NCBI RefSeq assembly: GCF_004769635.1
Contig: NZ_RQGH01000009.1
Location: 186,001-250,000, forward strand
Direction of reading: 5' to 3'
Length of the DNA stretch: 64,000 bases
Source: Leptospira jelokensis
Lineage (GTDB): Bacteria > Spirochaetota > Leptospiria > Leptospirales > Leptospiraceae
This document shows positions 1 through 8,402 of this stretch, piece after piece; the stretch's first letter is position 1; every line of letters begins with the position of its first letter. Both the position numbers and the translations under genes were made by a program. A model generated the notes under the pieces. That model was not told the DNA's origin. It searched no databases and saw only the letters and a program-made list of their open reading frames with translations.

Positions 1-515
1 ATGGCAGAGTGGTTTCCAATATTGATCGCGCGACTGACCCTTGGGGAATTAAAGTCACTCGTTATGAAATTCGTAACATCACCCCACCAAAACAAATTTT
101 AATTGAAATGGAAAACCAAATGAAATCAGAACGGGAGCGCCGTGCTGAAATTACCATTTCCCAAGGGGAAAAGGAATCACGCGTGAACCATTCGGTAGGA
201 GAAAGACAAGAATCCATCAATATCTCCGAAGGGGAAAAAATCCGATTGGTGAATGAAGCCGACGGTCGAGCCCAAGAAATCACACTGATCTCCAATGCGA
301 CTGCCAAAGGCCTCCAACTCATCTCGGAAGCCATCAGCAAAAAAGGTGGAAAAGAAGCAGTGAGCCTACAAATCACCCAAGAGTATTTGGATGCACTGGG
401 TCAAATTTTAAAAACATCCAAAACAACTGTTGTTCCCGAAACCTTAGCCAATATCGGTGGGGTCTTTGAAGGGCTTTCTAAAATCACAACGAAAATCCCT
501 CAGGTAGGAGAATAA
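1..515 (+). CDS. SPFH/band 7 (stomatin-like) protein, 5' end outside window
   Basis: The open frame runs into the window edge (frame 3) without a start, so this is the C-terminal part, about 170 residues, of a longer gene. It shows the end of an SPFH domain (DPWGIKVTRYEI, then ITPPK) followed by a long charged Ala/Glu/Lys helix with repeated SEGE/SQGE units, as in stomatins and paraslipins, which form membrane-associated oligomeric scaffolds linked to membrane proteolysis and microdomains. It is a paralogue of the next gene and ends one base before it, so the two are probably co-transcribed and may form a hetero-oligomer, as HflK and HflC do; that last point is inference. The missing N-terminus should hold the membrane anchor. 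Confidence 0.85.
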   Translation, partial: GRVVSNIDRATDPWGIKVTRYEIRNITPPKQILIEMENQMKSERERRAEITISQGEKESRVNHSVGERQESINISEGEKIRLVNEADGRAQEITLISNATAKGLQLISEAISKKGGKEAVSLQITQEYLDALGQILKTSKTTVVPETLANIGGVFEGLSKITTKIPQVGE

Positions 516-516
516 T

Positions 517-1437
517 ATGGAATTTGTATACTTAGGTTTTTGGTCCCTTGTCGCCATCTATTTGATTTATAAAATCTTCAGGTGCATTCGAATCATTCCC
601 GCACAAGATGTACTCATTGTGGAAAGGCTTGGAAAGTATTCTCGGTCACTGCGTGCCGGTTTTCACATCCTAATCCCGTTCATAGACCGAGATGCGTACT
701 ACCACACCCTAAAGGAACAATCCATCGATGTCCAACCTCAAATCTGTATCACACATGATAACGTACAGGTGAAGGTGGATGGGGTGATTTATTTAAAAAT
801 CATCGATCCAGTTCGTGCATCTTATGGAATTGAAGACTTTCAATTTGCAGCCATCCAACTAGCCCAAACGACGATGCGATCCGTGATTGGAACGATGGAA
901 CTAGACAAAACCATTGGAGAAAAGGATTTAATCAACTCAACGATCGTTGCGGCCATTGACCAAGCATCCGAACCTTGGGGCATCAAAGTGAATCGATATG
1001 AAATATTAAATATCGTTCCACCTAAATCCGTGTTAGACGCCATGGAAAAAGAAAAAAAGGCTCAAATTGCCAAAAGGTCCCAAGTCCTTTTATCAGAAGG
1101 GGAAAGGGATGCAAGGATCAACCGTTCCCTTGGTTTCAAAGAAGAAGCTGTCAACAAATCGGAAGGGGAAAAACAAAGGAGGATCAACTCGGCAGAAGGA
1201 AAAGCAACTGAGATCGAAGCACTCGCTGTTGCGACTGCTAAAGGGATTGAAGCCATTGCTGGTGCAATCTCCGACCAAGGTGGAGCTTCTGCAATCAAAC
1301 TGCAAATCACAAAAGCCTTTATCCAAAACTTCTTACATGTTGCAAAAGAAAGTACGGAGATTCTCATCCCAGCTGATGTGATGAACCTTCCGACTCTCAT
1401 TGCCAACCTAACAGAAGCCAAAAAGCCAAAAGCATAA
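517..1437 (+). CDS. SPFH/band 7 (paraslipin/stomatin-like) membrane protein
   Basis: This 306-residue protein has an N-terminal hydrophobic anchor (about residues 4-22), then an SPFH domain with the family signature around IPAQDVLIVERLGKYSR and a coiled-coil tail containing LSEGERDARINRS and KSEGEKQRRINSAEGKA. Length and architecture fit bacterial paraslipins, which assemble ring or cage oligomers at the inner membrane. The ATG follows the stop of the upstream paralogue by one base and is preceded by AGGAG (506-510). No NfeD-type partner is adjacent in the visible part, although such partners often sit next to SPFH genes. A hairpin terminator lies about 20 bases after the stop, marking the operon end. 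The family is clear; the cellular role is not. Confidence 0.9.
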   Translation: MEFVYLGFWSLVAIYLIYKIFRCIRIIPAQDVLIVERLGKYSRSLRAGFHILIPFIDRDAYYHTLKEQSIDVQPQICITHDNVQVKVDGVIYLKIIDPVRASYGIEDFQFAAIQLAQTTMRSVIGTMELDKTIGEKDLINSTIVAAIDQASEPWGIKVNRYEILNIVPPKSVLDAMEKEKKAQIAKRSQVLLSEGERDARINRSLGFKEEAVNKSEGEKQRRINSAEGKATEIEALAVATAKGIEAIAGAISDQGGASAIKLQITKAFIQNFLHVAKESTEILIPADVMNLPTLIANLTEAKKPKA

Positions 1438-1454
1438 ACGTTCCTATCACTTCC

Positions 1455-1922
1455 TTAATCCGGTGGATCTCCCACCGGATTTTCTGCAAACAATCGAAAA
1501 CTTGGTTTTGCCATCGCTTGGGCAGCCAAAGAAAGCAGTAATGCTTCATTATCATCGGGTCCAATCCGATTGGCATGGATGACCCCACACCCTTTACAAC
1601 GATGCAAAATCACCCATTCCCCTTTTCGTACCCATATCGAAATCGCTTCCATTTTACTCCCACATGTTGCGGCCCTGTCACCTGGAGTATTGTCCAAATG
1701 AAGGCTTGTGAGGCAATTGGGACAATGGTTCCTTTGGTCAGTTCCAAAACCTGGAGGGTAAACCATTTGTTTGCATTCCACACAACGGAACTCATCCGTA
1801 TCGGAACGGTAACGGTGTGACTTACGTTTGAAAGAAGGTACATGGGATTCTTCGTCTTCGTCATCAAAACGTTGTTTTTTAGAGATTTTTTGAAAATTCG
1901 TTTGGTCATTGTTACGTGACAT
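1455..1922 (-). CDS. RNHCP domain protein
   Basis: The 155-residue product has a charged, probably disordered N-terminus (about 50 residues, rich in Lys/Arg/Asp/Glu) followed by an RNHCP domain: FRCVECK, then DQRNHCPNCL, CGSKMEAISIWV and HRCKGCGVIHANRI. The paired CxxC motifs indicate a zinc-binding fold. The domain is widespread but its biochemical function is not established to my knowledge. I chose the ATG at 1922 because the frame upstream of it has no family similarity. The gene converges on the SPFH pair, and its last eight codons plus stop form half of the shared terminator hairpin. It appears to be a single-gene transcript. Confidence 0.82.
   Translation of the reverse strand: MSRNNDQTNFQKISKKQRFDDEDEESHVPSFKRKSHRYRSDTDEFRCVECKQMVYPPGFGTDQRNHCPNCLTSLHLDNTPGDRAATCGSKMEAISIWVRKGEWVILHRCKGCGVIHANRIGPDDNEALLLSLAAQAMAKPSFRLFAENPVGDPPD
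1457..1484. terminator. Bidirectional rho-independent terminator overlapping a stop codon
   Basis: A perfect 10-bp stem (AATCCGGTGG at 1457-1466 and CCACCGGATT at 1472-1481) with a 5-base loop is followed by TTT on the + strand. It lies 20 bases after the SPFH stop. On the - strand it is made from the final codons of the RNHCP gene and reaches the last base of its stop codon. It therefore serves the + strand SPFH operon and probably insulates both convergent genes. Confidence 0.75.
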
Positions 1923-2000
1923 ACCTAGTTTTTGCGGCAAAACAAAAAAAGGAACCAAAACAGTGGATGAATGGGAGATAGACCGCCTGTGCGAAGATAG

Positions 2001-2032
2001 CCGCCTCCTAATTAAATTTAGGCGGGGTATCC
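2001..2032. repeat. GC-rich intergenic inverted repeat, copy 1
   Basis: CCGCCT (2001-2006) pairs with AGGCGG (2020-2025), and the repeat continues into GGTATCC. The stretch from 1923 to 2112 otherwise holds no gene. The layout CCGCC, about 15 AT-rich bases, GGYGGGGTA(A)TCC recurs at 12658-12687, suggesting a dispersed intergenic element. It sits between two - strand genes, upstream of the RNHCP gene and downstream of the acetyltransferase. It has no T-run on either side, so it is not a classic terminator. Confidence 0.45.
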
Positions 2033-2112
2033 AAAACAAGTTCACCGTTTTGGCGGTCTACACAATGGCTAGAGTTAACATAATGACAATGGGAAAACGT
2101 AAGAATGTTTGG

Positions 2113-2586
2113 TCAAGGAGAATTGTTAGTTAATTTTTTACAAAGGAAATAACAGTTTTGACCCTCTGGGTAGTTTGGGATTTTTCCAACCTCTTCATAC
2201 CCGAGTTTGGTGTAGAACTTTGGGGCTTGGAAACCAAAGGAATACCCAAAAACAAGTGTTGCCCCTAATCCTAGTGCTTCCGATTCGATTTGTTTGAGTA
2301 ATTTTGTCCCCAGGTCTTGGCCTCGTTTTCCTTCCGCAACCCAAAGGAGTTGCAGGTTCAAACCTTTAAAAAACAAATAACAAAGGGAGGCCGCAACAAG
2401 TGTGTCCCCTTCTTTCACAAGAATGGCAAAAAATTCTTTGGATTCTAGATTTTTGTCGCCTAATTTAGAAATACTGTATTCATGCAATCGGTGCCAAAGG
2501 TCTTCCTGTAAGGACAAAGAAGGATTTGTGATCCTTTCGATTGTGTATTCGTTTCCAATGCTTTCCAAACAGTATTGCCTTATCAA
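2113..2586 (-). CDS. GNAT family N-acetyltransferase
   Basis: The 157-residue product has the GNAT fold order: a central strand LNLQLLWVAEGKRGQDLGTKLLKQIESEA containing the acetyl-CoA-binding R/QxxGxG/A-type motif (KRGQDLGTKL), then LGATLVFGYSFGFQAPKFYTKLGYEEVG, the typical 'FYxKLGY' C-terminal helix and strand. The substrate cannot be told from sequence. The frame opens with TTG at 2586, 17 bases after the fliN stop. A second TTG at 2568 is better spaced behind AAGG, so the start is uncertain by six residues. Probably co-transcribed with fliN. Confidence 0.8.
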   Translation of the reverse strand: MIRQYCLESIGNEYTIERITNPSLSLQEDLWHRLHEYSISKLGDKNLESKEFFAILVKEGDTLVAASLCYLFFKGLNLQLLWVAEGKRGQDLGTKLLKQIESEALGLGATLVFGYSFGFQAPKFYTKLGYEEVGKIPNYPEGQNCYFLCKKLTNNSP

Positions 2587-2603
2587 AAAATAAAATGGAT
2601 TCC

Positions 2604-3122
2604 TTACAAAAAGGCTGGTCCACCAAGTCTTTCCATTGGATCCACAATTTGGGTGATTTGGACTCCATAATAATCATCTAACACAATGAGTTTGCCACGG
2701 CCAACGAGTTTGCCATTTGCTAAAATATCTAACTCTTCCCCAATGTTTTTATCAAGTTCTACAACAGTCCCCTCTGTGAGTTGCAAAACATCTTTGATGA
2801 ACATGGTGGTCCTTCCGAGTTCAATGGTGAGTTGTAAGGTAACATCGAGTAAAAGATTGAGATTTGCTGTATTATTCCCGGAGCTTGACTGGGATTTGGC
2901 CTGGGCTCTTGTAGGTGTTGGTGTGGCACTTGGTCCGAGTGCTGCCGCAATGTCAGCAAAGGATGGGCCATTGTCGTCACCACCTCCCCCTCCCACGAGT
3001 GCGTCGAGGTCATCAAGACCGCCACCACCTCCGCCAGAACCACCACCCGCAGGAGTGCTTCCGCCGCTAAAACCACCGAGTAGCGCGTCTATATCTTCTT
3101 GTGATAGTGAACCTTCACCCAT
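2604..3122 (-). CDS. fliN: Flagellar motor switch protein FliN
   Basis: This 172-residue product ends in a SpoA/FliN domain (about residues 90-168: LLLDVTLQLTIELGRT, VLQLTEGTVVELDK, GRGKLIVLDDYYGVQITQIV), which builds the C-ring base of the flagellar motor switch and docks the export apparatus. The N-terminus carries LSQEDIDALLGG, resembling the N-terminal motif that binds CheY-P in FliM and FliY, followed by a long Gly/Ser/Pro-rich linker (about residues 20-85). I chose the ATG at 3122, which is preceded by GAGGATGTAGGA; longer upstream frame has no family features. It is isolated from the other flagellar genes of the window (flaB, fliG) and divergent from an AAA+ ATPase. Confidence 0.9.
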   Translation of the reverse strand: MGEGSLSQEDIDALLGGFSGGSTPAGGGSGGGGGGLDDLDALVGGGGGDDNGPSFADIAAALGPSATPTPTRAQAKSQSSSGNNTANLNLLLDVTLQLTIELGRTTMFIKDVLQLTEGTVVELDKNIGEELDILANGKLVGRGKLIVLDDYYGVQITQIVDPMERLGGPAFL

Positions 3123-3208
3123 ATTCCTACATCCTCTACAATGTATTCGTCGGAGGAAATCAAAATCCTTCCTTGAAAAAAAAGACAATCTTCCCTATTT
3201 TGTTCTTT

Positions 3209-4459
3209 ATGTCCAATTCCCCTTCCCAACTGGATTTTTTTAAGGCCAAGGAGCTCTTTGCCACAGAACTCAAACAAGCAAACTACCAATTTGTCCAAGA
3301 AAAGGAGGAAACCATCTTTCGGTTCCGGCAAAATGCAGTCGGAAAAGAGAAAATCTTAGATTGCCTCGGCATTGTTCGGAATTACATCGAAAATTTTCGG
3401 ATTTATAATTTTGAAGAAGGATACCTCAGCTTACAATCTTTAGGTGAAAATCTATTCGAACCACAAAAAAATTTATCCTCACGGTTTCGGATTCGATTTT
3501 CCTTTAAATCAGACTTAAAAGTAGAATGTTCGAAATTAGGCGATTTTTCCACTAAAGAAGTTCAAACCACACTCCATTTATTCCAGTTTTTGACTTTAGA
3601 AGGTGGGACAACAAAAGACCCAAAGAGCATTTTGGAACCACTCGGTGTGGAGGTGTATGATCCCATTTTAGAAAAAGCGAAAGGGAATGAACTTGGGTTT
3701 GATTCCGTTTTTGGTTACGATGCTGTCAAAGAACAAATCCTAGAAAGTTTGGTATTCCCACTGCGCCGCCCTGAACCATTTTTAGAAATTACCAAACTCA
3801 CCCGCCAAAAACCAACAGGAAACCTTCCACGAGCGGTTCTTTTCGAAGGAGAACCCGGAGTTGGGAAAACAAGTATGGCTAAAATTGTTTCTCATCTCTG
3901 TGGGGTTCCGATGGTCTATGTTCCCATCGAGTCCATCTTGAGTAAGTATTACGGTGAATCTTCGCAAAACCTAGCTATGGTCTTTGATGCAGCAGCCCTC
4001 TTTCCCAAATGTATGTTATTTTTAGATGAAATCGACTCACTTGCCACTTCACGAGAAGATGGACTCTTTGAAGCAACAAGGAACCTCCTAAGCGTTCTAC
4101 TGCGAAAACTTGATGGATTTGCGGAAAAAACAGGGACGATTACCATTGGAGCCACAAACCGAAAAGACGACCTGGATTCGGCCCTTCTCTCCCGTTTTGA
4201 CCGAAAAATCCGATTCCCCCTGCCCAATCGGGAGGAAAGAGCCAAAATTTTGGAAGGGTATGCCAAACAACTACAGCAAAAGGATAGGGAAAGGCTTGCG
4301 GACCTACTTTCCAGTGCCTCTGGGCGGAATTTGAAGGACTATTGTGACTATGTGGAACGCCGGTGGATCACAAAACATTGGTCTCAATTGGAACAGTTGA
4401 CGGCCCCCCCCATCGAATTTTATTTGGATTCCTTTCCAGATTTTGGATGGAAACACTAA
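3209..4459 (+). CDS. AAA+ family ATPase with uncharacterised N-terminal domain
   Basis: The 416-residue protein has an N-terminal region of about 165 residues that I do not recognise (mixed alpha/beta, with phrases such as IFRFRQNAVGKEKI), then a classical AAA+ domain: Walker A GEPGVGKT (214-221), a pore-loop candidate ILSKYYGES, Walker B MLFLDEID (about 269-276), sensor-1 GATN and the SRFDRK arginine-finger region (about 328-333). The AAA core resembles the FtsH/proteasomal/Vps4 group. No protease domain follows, so it is probably an unfoldase or remodelling ATPase; target unknown. I chose the ATG at 3209 since residues encoded upstream look non-homologous and overlap the fliN start. It is divergent from fliN, with 86 bases between the starts. 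Confidence 0.85.
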   Translation: MSNSPSQLDFFKAKELFATELKQANYQFVQEKEETIFRFRQNAVGKEKILDCLGIVRNYIENFRIYNFEEGYLSLQSLGENLFEPQKNLSSRFRIRFSFKSDLKVECSKLGDFSTKEVQTTLHLFQFLTLEGGTTKDPKSILEPLGVEVYDPILEKAKGNELGFDSVFGYDAVKEQILESLVFPLRRPEPFLEITKLTRQKPTGNLPRAVLFEGEPGVGKTSMAKIVSHLCGVPMVYVPIESILSKYYGESSQNLAMVFDAAALFPKCMLFLDEIDSLATSREDGLFEATRNLLSVLLRKLDGFAEKTGTITIGATNRKDDLDSALLSRFDRKIRFPLPNREERAKILEGYAKQLQQKDRERLADLLSSASGRNLKDYCDYVERRWITKHWSQLEQLTAPPIEFYLDSFPDFGWKH

Positions 4460-4569
4460 AAAGAGAGAGATTCGGCTTCAATCTTCTTAAGGATTTTACC
4501 GATACTGAATACAGGATATTTGTTTACGCCCATGGGACGTTCCTTGGTATCCTCAAATTAACCTTTTAG

Positions 4570-5415
<846 letters not shown>

Positions 5416-5433
5416 GAACATACAGGTTCTTAA

Positions 5434-5940
5434 TTGAATCACGTAAAACAATGTCCGAATTGTTCCACGATGTTACGGTTCCCTGATACCCAGGGAACCA
5501 TTTTGGTACAATGTCCCGTTTGCTCTCACCGTTTTACCTTTGATCCGGAAATAGAAACCGAAATCGGTTTTGGAAAAAACAATCCAGAGATCCCCTCTTT
5601 TCAATTCAAACCAACATTTCAAAATTATAAAGATCTAATGGTAGATCTTCTGTATGCTCCCATTGACTATCTAAAATCCAAACAAGGGAATCGTAAAAAA
5701 CAAGTCCCTTGGATCCCAATCCTACTTTTTTCGATTTTTTTTCTCTACCTCTGGAAGTGGTCAATGGTAAAAGATCCAATACCCACACCTTCCCATTCCG
5801 CACCCGAAATCGAAGGAGAACCAAATTTTGGCAACACTCCATTTGATTTTGTACCGCCAGAGGAAAGAATGCCAGTTTCCCCAAACGACGGAGAAAACCA
5901 ATCACCTGAAGAACCAAAATCACCTGGTTTTGAGATTTAA
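5434..5940 (+). CDS. Zinc-ribbon, single-span membrane protein
   Basis: The 168-residue protein starts with a MJ0042-type zinc ribbon (CPNCSTMLRFPD, then CPVCSHRFTFDP: two CxxC pairs), followed by a linker, one strong membrane segment (about residues 92-109, PWIPILLFSIFFLYLWKW) and a Pro/Glu/Ser-rich acidic tail. This resembles bacterial zinc-ribbon membrane proteins of unknown role. The likely start is TTG at 5434 behind AGGTTC; the nearby ATG at 5451 is out of frame. It sits between a secreted protein and rsmE with very short gaps (18 and 3 bases), suggesting one transcript. Confidence 0.7.
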   Translation: MNHVKQCPNCSTMLRFPDTQGTILVQCPVCSHRFTFDPEIETEIGFGKNNPEIPSFQFKPTFQNYKDLMVDLLYAPIDYLKSKQGNRKKQVPWIPILLFSIFFLYLWKWSMVKDPIPTPSHSAPEIEGEPNFGNTPFDFVPPEERMPVSPNDGENQSPEEPKSPGFEI

Positions 5941-5943
5941 AGT

Positions 5944-6660
5944 TTGAACTGGATTGTCGTCGAAGCCTCGGAAATCTCTTCCGAAAGAACCGCGCAAGTA
6001 GCGGGTTTACGCCACGATCACATTGTTTCGATCTTAAAAAAGAAAACCAATGATTCCGTGTTAGTTGTGGTGCCTGGGCTTGGGAATTTTCGGTACCAAA
6101 TCACAATGATCTCAAACAACAAAACCGTTTTGGAAGAAGTGGAAACCCTACCAAGGGTATTGGAACCACTTACCATCCATTGTATGTTTTCCCTCCCAAG
6201 ACCACAAACTGCCAAAAAGATCCTCCACCTAGCAGGTGCTTATGGGCTCACTTCCCTCCATTTCTTTGCCACGGAAACCAAAAACAAGGAATACTGGACC
6301 TCACCTGTATACACAAAAGATTGGAAGGATTTGCTGTTTACGGGGCTTAGCCAAACGGGAAATGACCACTTGCCCTCAGTCCACATGCGACAAAAAGAAA
6401 ACTGGAAACAATTTTTAACATCTTGGATGGGATCTGTCCACATTTTGGACCGTGAAGGAAGTTGTGAAATGCAAAAGTTTCCCCAAAGTCCTTCTGCAAA
6501 CAAAGACACACTCTTTGTGTTTGGACCAGAATCCGGTTGGAAGGAATCTGACCATTTATTTTTTAAGGGTCAGAGTTTTACGAAAATCAGTTTAGGAAAT
6601 ATCAACCTAAGGACTGAGTTTGCATTTTCCTCACTGCTATATTTTTTGTTTAGAAACTAA
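5944..6660 (+). CDS. rsmE: 16S rRNA m3U1498 methyltransferase RsmE
   Basis: The 238-residue SPOUT-class enzyme methylates U1498 of 16S rRNA with S-adenosylmethionine. The C-terminal knot is recognisable: FVFGPESGWKESD, then ISLGNINLRTEFAF, matching the family pattern GPEGGxxxxE and LGxxILRxETA, though several family residues are altered (ESGW for EGGW, NINLRTEFA for RILRTETA). The N-terminus carries HDHIVSILKKK in place of the usual HLxxVLR. The start is TTG at 5944, three bases after the preceding stop. The gene's last 11 bases overlap the end of the convergent outer-membrane protein gene. Confidence 0.82.
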   Translation: MNWIVVEASEISSERTAQVAGLRHDHIVSILKKKTNDSVLVVVPGLGNFRYQITMISNNKTVLEEVETLPRVLEPLTIHCMFSLPRPQTAKKILHLAGAYGLTSLHFFATETKNKEYWTSPVYTKDWKDLLFTGLSQTGNDHLPSVHMRQKENWKQFLTSWMGSVHILDREGSCEMQKFPQSPSANKDTLFVFGPESGWKESDHLFFKGQSFTKISLGNINLRTEFAFSSLLYFLFRN

Positions 6661-8248
6661 TTCCACCAGAAACTAGGAATCGAATTTCATCGATACTAAG
6701 GAACGACTTTTCACTTGCATCTAAGTAATACTTTCGGTAGTTTTGAAGTCTTAACACAATCGGACCAAACGCCTTTGAAATTTCAGCAGCGGCTTGCGTA
6801 TTGTTATCGAGCTCAAAGGCTTTCCCTTGTGAATCAAAACCTTTTTTTGTATAATAGAAGGACATGAGAAAAGAGGAACCAAGTGGAATATAAGCAGCAG
6901 CAAACACCCGTTTATTCCCTTTGATTCCATAATCTTCTAATGCAAATTCAAATCCCAAATGGTAAAAGTTGATATAAATGGTATGGTAATACCCAGTAAC
7001 CTTTGCATTGGATTGGTTATCTAAATAATCATATTTTGGGCGGATTGGTGCTGATACAGGAAATTTTTGGAACCGTTCCACTTCATAAAAACTATCAAAG
7101 TACATGGGAGCATAATTTGCTGTCATTTGCCTAAATTCAGGTTTCAAAATCACGTTTAGGTCTTTTGTTCCCAATCGGAAGATACTCCCATAGTGGGCAC
7201 CTTGGGCGCCGTCCAAACCTTTGATTTTGTTAAAATCAACATAAGGAGTGAATTCAACAAATGGTAGGTTTAAGAGTCGGTATTCGATGTCCATCCCTTC
7301 AATGGATGCTCGTGTGACTTCGGTTGTTTTGGGGTTGTCTAATTTTTTTTCCGTAACGGGAGAACCATTTGTGTTGTATGCCATTTGTACGGGAGCCTGT
7401 CTATCCCAGGCTTGCGTATAACCAATCGTCAAACGATTGTACCATGGGTCATTGTCAACAAGTTCCATCCTGGAATCTTTGCTCACTGGTCGAATTTCTT
7501 TTTTACGAAGTTCTTCTGCTTTTTTCTTTTGGATCTCTTCGGCTCCAGCTTCTTCTTCCACACTTAGACGACCTGATTCATCTAAAACATTGCCCCGAAG
7601 GTTCATCAAGTAGACCAAATCAGAAGATTTATCAAACAAAGCATAAAGGGATCGACCAATGGCAAGAGGTTTGAGATACACCCTTGCGGCATTCACTTCG
7701 AAATTGACAACAGAGTTGGCAAAGTATTGGACCCCACCATAATCTGTGTTTAAGTCAGCCATCACCCCTGGGTTATATGCATCAAAACGGGAAGAACTTT
7801 GGTATTTGTTTACGATTGTTCCATGGCCAATGTAACCATCGACCATCTTACCTGTGTAAGCTGAATATGTAACCTTTCCTGGAACTTGTTGGTTATAGGT
7901 TCCATAGGAAATATAATTGAGGACACGGGCATAGTCGTTACGACTATTATAATCCATTTCACGGATTTTACCGGCCTTACTTTCCAATTGGATGGGTTCT
8001 TTGTCAACGGCAAGCACATTGATGGGAAGAGAGAAAGAATACCCAAACTGAGTTCCATGGTTGTACGTAAAATTGGGGGAAATGTACCCGTAATAGTCTT
8101 TTTGGAAACTGGAACCACCAGCATCAAACTGTAACGCAGAAGATCGTCTCGATTCAGTACCTGTTGGAACCCAAACTTGTGCCTCGATTTGAGTCACAAG
8201 GCAGAAAAAAATGAATGTAAGGCAGAATTGCTGACGAGATGAGCCCAC
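6650..8248 (-). CDS. Putative outer-membrane beta-barrel protein, unknown function
   Basis: About 530 residues. The protein has a signal peptide (FCLTFIFFCLVTQIEA, then QVWVP) followed by a long body rich in aromatic, alternating polar/non-polar strands typical of outer-membrane beta-barrels, and ends in Phe (FLVSGGISF), as many Omp85-assembled proteins do. A charged Glu/Lys segment (EEEAGAEEIQKKKAEELRKKEI) sits mid-protein. I do not recognise the family. The start is uncertain: the frame opens at an ATG at 8371, but that would place 42 residues before the signal peptide and run into the metY promoter. The GTG at 8248 gives a normal signal peptide and is used here. The gene is divergent from metY. 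Confidence 0.65.
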   Translation of the reverse strand: MGSSRQQFCLTFIFFCLVTQIEAQVWVPTGTESRRSSALQFDAGGSSFQKDYYGYISPNFTYNHGTQFGYSFSLPINVLAVDKEPIQLESKAGKIREMDYNSRNDYARVLNYISYGTYNQQVPGKVTYSAYTGKMVDGYIGHGTIVNKYQSSSRFDAYNPGVMADLNTDYGGVQYFANSVVNFEVNAARVYLKPLAIGRSLYALFDKSSDLVYLMNLRGNVLDESGRLSVEEEAGAEEIQKKKAEELRKKEIRPVSKDSRMELVDNDPWYNRLTIGYTQAWDRQAPVQMAYNTNGSPVTEKKLDNPKTTEVTRASIEGMDIEYRLLNLPFVEFTPYVDFNKIKGLDGAQGAHYGSIFRLGTKDLNVILKPEFRQMTANYAPMYFDSFYEVERFQKFPVSAPIRPKYDYLDNQSNAKVTGYYHTIYINFYHLGFEFALEDYGIKGNKRVFAAAYIPLGSSFLMSFYYTKKGFDSQGKAFELDNNTQAAAEISKAFGPIVLRLQNYRKYYLDASEKSFLSIDEIRFLVSGGISF

Positions 8249-8310
8249 GATACGTTCATTATCGTAAGGTTTTCCCTTGAAAATAAGAAATAATCTTCGA
8301 AACAAGTCAT

Positions 8311-8343
8311 CCAATAAAACAGAAATTAATTCTATTTTATTGG
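8311..8343. promoter_or_regulatory. Inverted repeat between outer-membrane protein gene and metY
   Basis: CCAATAAAA (8311-8319) pairs with TTTTATTGG (8335-8343), and inside it AGAA (8321-8324) pairs with TTCT (8330-8333), with only one mismatched position between the two stems. It lies just upstream of the metY -35 box and in the presumed 5' leader of the divergent outer-membrane protein gene. It could be an operator serving both directions or a leader hairpin of the - strand gene. Confidence 0.45.
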
Positions 8344-8351
8344 AGATTTTA

Positions 8352-8379
8352 TTGACAAATGAGAAAGCCATCGGATATT
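8352..8379 (+). promoter_or_regulatory. Probable sigma-70 promoter of metY
   Basis: A perfect -35 TTGACA (8352-8357) is followed after 16 bases by a -10-like GATATT (8374-8379). This predicts a short leader of about 17 bases before the GGGGGAA ribosome-binding site of metY. The leader is too short for a SAM riboswitch, so any methionine control would have to act by a protein operator. Confidence 0.55.
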
Positions 8380-8402
8380 AGGCGATACCATCGGGGGAAT
8401 CT

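Noticed and set aside
2686..3243. Pro/Ser-rich open frame of 185 codons on the + strand
   Set aside because: It is the complement of fliN, created by the Gly/Ser-rich linker; the fliN frame has the SpoA domain and a ribosome-binding site.
8380..8402. SAM or other riboswitch before metY
   Set aside because: The predicted leader is about 20 bases and cannot hold a riboswitch.
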